Shown in pieces: positions 30,883 to 32,343 of a stretch of DNA of 32,343 bases (the stretch's first letter is position 1; the number at the start of each line of letters is the position of its first letter). The notes below the pieces were generated by a model. That model was given only the letters and a program-made list of their open reading frames with translations. It was not told the DNA's origin and made no database searches. Where the stretch lies: positions 1 through 32,343 of the forward strand of contig CALIBI010000062.1 in assembly GCA_938045815.1 (NCBI GenBank), in the 5' to 3' direction. The stretch comes from an uncultured Sulfolobales archaeon (GTDB taxonomy: Archaea > Thermoproteota > Thermoprotei_A > Sulfolobales > NBVN01). Both the position numbers and the translations under genes were made by a program.

Positions 30883-31008
30883 ATAAAGCAAACACACACC
30901 ACACACCCTCAGAACCCCTCCCCAATCAAACCCCTCTCACAATCATACACATAATCCCTTAATCAACCACACAAAATAACAAAGAGAACTAATATAAAAC
31001 CAATAATT
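30883..31008. other. AC-rich gap between cas6 and leader R
   Basis: No gene. The + strand is dominated by A and C (runs such as ACACACCACACACCCTC), continuing the bias of the 3' half of cas6. TAATATAAAAC at about 30991-31001 could be a TATA element. The bias in non-coding DNA shows that codon choice alone is not its cause. Confidence 0.6.
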
Positions 31009-31112
31009 AGGAGTAGCTACGCGTGGGGTACCTCTTCCGACAGAACTCCTAATGTAAGACTTAAATAACTACGCGTAGGAAGTAATAATTAGAGGAAAAA
31101 ACACACAAAACA
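31009..31112 (+). promoter_or_regulatory. Leader of the orphan CRISPR array (copy R)
   Basis: Reverse-strand copy of the array 1 leader. CTACGCGTGG at 31017-31026 and CTACGCGTAG at 31069-31078 keep the 52-base spacing. The TATA box is CTTAAATAA at about 31060-31068, with an expected start near 31090. Over 88 bases there are no gaps and 12 differences from copy L, all transitions; the 36 bases nearest the array (31061-31096) are identical. Confidence 0.85.
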
Positions 31113-31196
31113 GTATAGAATGAATTGAAAGCATAAGTAACTTAACACTGTTGGGTTTATATACACACATAGTATCAAACAAGAATGAATTGAAAG
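31113..31196 (+). CRISPR. Orphan one-spacer array of the array 1 repeat family
   Basis: Transcript orientation is +. The first, leader-proximal repeat is GTATAGAATGAATTGAAAG (31113-31131), the family repeat with six bases (CAAACA) deleted after GTAT. A 40-base spacer (31132-31171) and one intact 25-nt repeat (31172-31196) follow. Both repeats end in ATTGAAAG. The next 98 bases up to the second array hold nothing recognisable. Confidence 0.9.
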
Positions 31197-31294
31197 AAGG
31201 TAGTGAAGTAGATGATGTGTACGAGTCGAGTATCGTATCATGTACACATAAACCTCATAAGTTTAACCCGAAAGCCGACCTAAGATTCTGGGGT

Positions 31295-32343
31295 ATTTCA
31301 AGTCCTTATAGGTATCCTATTGACTCTAGGGTTTTCATACTCCTACCTTGCCATTTCAAGTCCTTATAGGTATTCTACTGACGTGTGTTTTTTCCTAGTT
31401 TGCGTAGAGCGAATACCTGTTTCAAGTCCTTATAGGTATTCTACTGACTTTGGCATGCTTTGAGGCTAAATAAGTCATGTCATGTTTCAAGTCCTTATAG
31501 GTATTCTACTGACGGGGGCAAGACTGAAGGCTGGATTGTTCTGGGTACCGTTTCAAGTCCTTATAGGTATTCTACTGACGTAACCTATACTCTGGGTTTT
31601 GTGTTAGGTGTTTCGCGTTTCAAGTCCTTATAGGTATTCTACTGACAATACCCTCCGCACCTTACGTCACGCCCGCCCCGAGTTTCAAGTCCTTATAGGT
31701 ATTCTACTGACTTTTGAGACAGAGAAAGTTTACACGCTGAGTTTGCTGTTTCAAGTCCTTATAGGTATTCTACTGACCTAAGCATAATAAACACACCAAC
31801 CGTTGTCCCAATGTTTCAAGTCCTTATAGGTATTCTACTGACTCTCTATACTTGGCTCAGGCTCTTGAACACATTTATGAGTTTCAAGTCCTTATAGGTA
31901 TTCTACTGACGTCTTATACGTAGTTAACTCACGTTCTTGAAAACGCGTTTCAAGTCCTTATAGGTATTCTACTGACAGGTTTTACAGCATCCAGTGCCCA
32001 AAGAGTGGTTAAAGTTTCAAGTCCTTATAGGTATTCTACTGACCAGACTCGCTAACCGGCTTCTCGGGTTGTAGGCGAAGGTTTCAAGTCCTTATAGGTA
32101 TTCTACTGACGCCACCATCACCGCACACACCACCACTGAAGGACTGTTTCAAGTCCTTATAGGTATTCTACTGACGCACGTCCCACATCCTTAGGATCGT
32201 GATCCACGCGGGTTTCAAGTCCTTATAGGTATTCTACTGACGTGTTACTGTCTTCTATGTAAGCCCTCACTGCAGTATGTTTCAAGTCCTTATAGGTATT
32301 CTACTGACGGTTGCGATGGTGGGGTTGTGCGTGGTTTGCACCA
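31295..32343 (-). CRISPR. CRISPR array 2: at least 16 repeats of a different 30-nt family, continues past the window
   Basis: On the + strand the repeat reads GTTTCAAGTCC...TATTCTACTGAC; its complement ends in CTTGAAAC, the handle-like end, so transcription runs on the minus strand from a leader beyond 32343. Repeat starts: 31295, 31353, 31419, 31484, 31550, 31617, 31682, 31748, 31813, 31881, 31947, 32014, 32081, 32146, 32212 and 32279. Spacers are 35-38 nt except the first, which is only 28 nt. The two leftmost repeats are degenerate (three changes and one change), as expected at the old end. The last 35 bases of the window are a further, possibly incomplete spacer. The repeat differs from array 1, so a second CRISPR-Cas family, or Cas6 specificity for both, is implied. 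Confidence 0.97.

Noticed and set aside
30606-30902. Minus-strand open frames opposite the 3' half of cas6
   Set aside because: They are a by-product of the GT-rich minus strand; the + strand frame carries the Cas6 glycine-rich loop.
31151-31369. 72-codon open frame across the orphan array and start of array 2
   Set aside because: It reads through CRISPR repeats and spacers and is explained by them.
1-32343. tRNA or rRNA genes
   Set aside because: I looked for T-loop-like GTTCGAATC/GTTCAAATC words with matching stems and for conserved rRNA segments and found none.

Overview
The window looks like a chromosomal segment of a hyperthermophilic crenarchaeon (Thermoprotei, perhaps Desulfurococcales- or Acidilobales-like; this rests on gene content, not a phylogeny). 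Evidence: RNA polymerase subunits P, G (Rpo8) and F, ribosomal proteins L10e and L21e, diphthamide and wybutosine genes, a splicing endonuclease, a DUF2258/ThermoDBP-type protein, frequent GTG/TTG starts, T/A-rich archaeal TATA boxes 35-40 nt before starts, and CRISPR repeats ending in ATTGAAA(G/C).

Layout. (1) 1-3190 is a graveyard of acquired DNA. It holds a restriction-modification gene with an internal deletion, about 1.5 kb of repeat-rich non-coding sequence around a frameshifted zinc-knuckle gene, and a strikingly GC-rich pseudogene of a virus/plasmid-type helicase. (2) 3278-27514 is a dense housekeeping region. It covers translation and tRNA/rRNA modification (dphB, dph2, taw3, trm5, trmJ, trmG10, rnz, endA, L10e, L21e, Fap7/AK6), transcription (rpoP, rpoG, rpoF), nucleotide and cofactor metabolism (prs, ubiX, ADP-forming acyl-CoA synthetase beta), a PhoH-KH ATPase, a GPN GTPase, a MEMO-partner radical SAM enzyme and several unrecognised small zinc or Cys-rich proteins. 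Two intergenic regions each carry a 49-nt C/D box guide RNA candidate with the same architecture, and 19348-19693 looks like a structured RNA. (3) 27570-29088 is a small minus-strand group: a DUF47/PhoU-like protein, a helical unknown and a beta-barrel-like unknown. (4) 29175-32343 is a CRISPR locus. Array 1 (11 repeats of 25 nt, transcribed leftward) and a one-spacer orphan array of the same repeat family (transcribed rightward) diverge from two 88-bp inverted leader copies that flank a cas6 gene. A second array of an unrelated 30-nt repeat runs off the right end.

The most unusual signal is in the CRISPR locus. The two leader copies differ at 12 of 88 positions with no gaps. All 12 are transitions, and 11 leave a keto base (G/T) on the + strand in both copies. 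The surrounding DNA is split into blocks of extreme G+T versus A+C strand bias, and the bias reverses inside the cas6 coding sequence near the midpoint between the leaders. This is what strand-specific deamination would produce. The orphan array's leader-proximal repeat has lost 6 nt and may be frozen.
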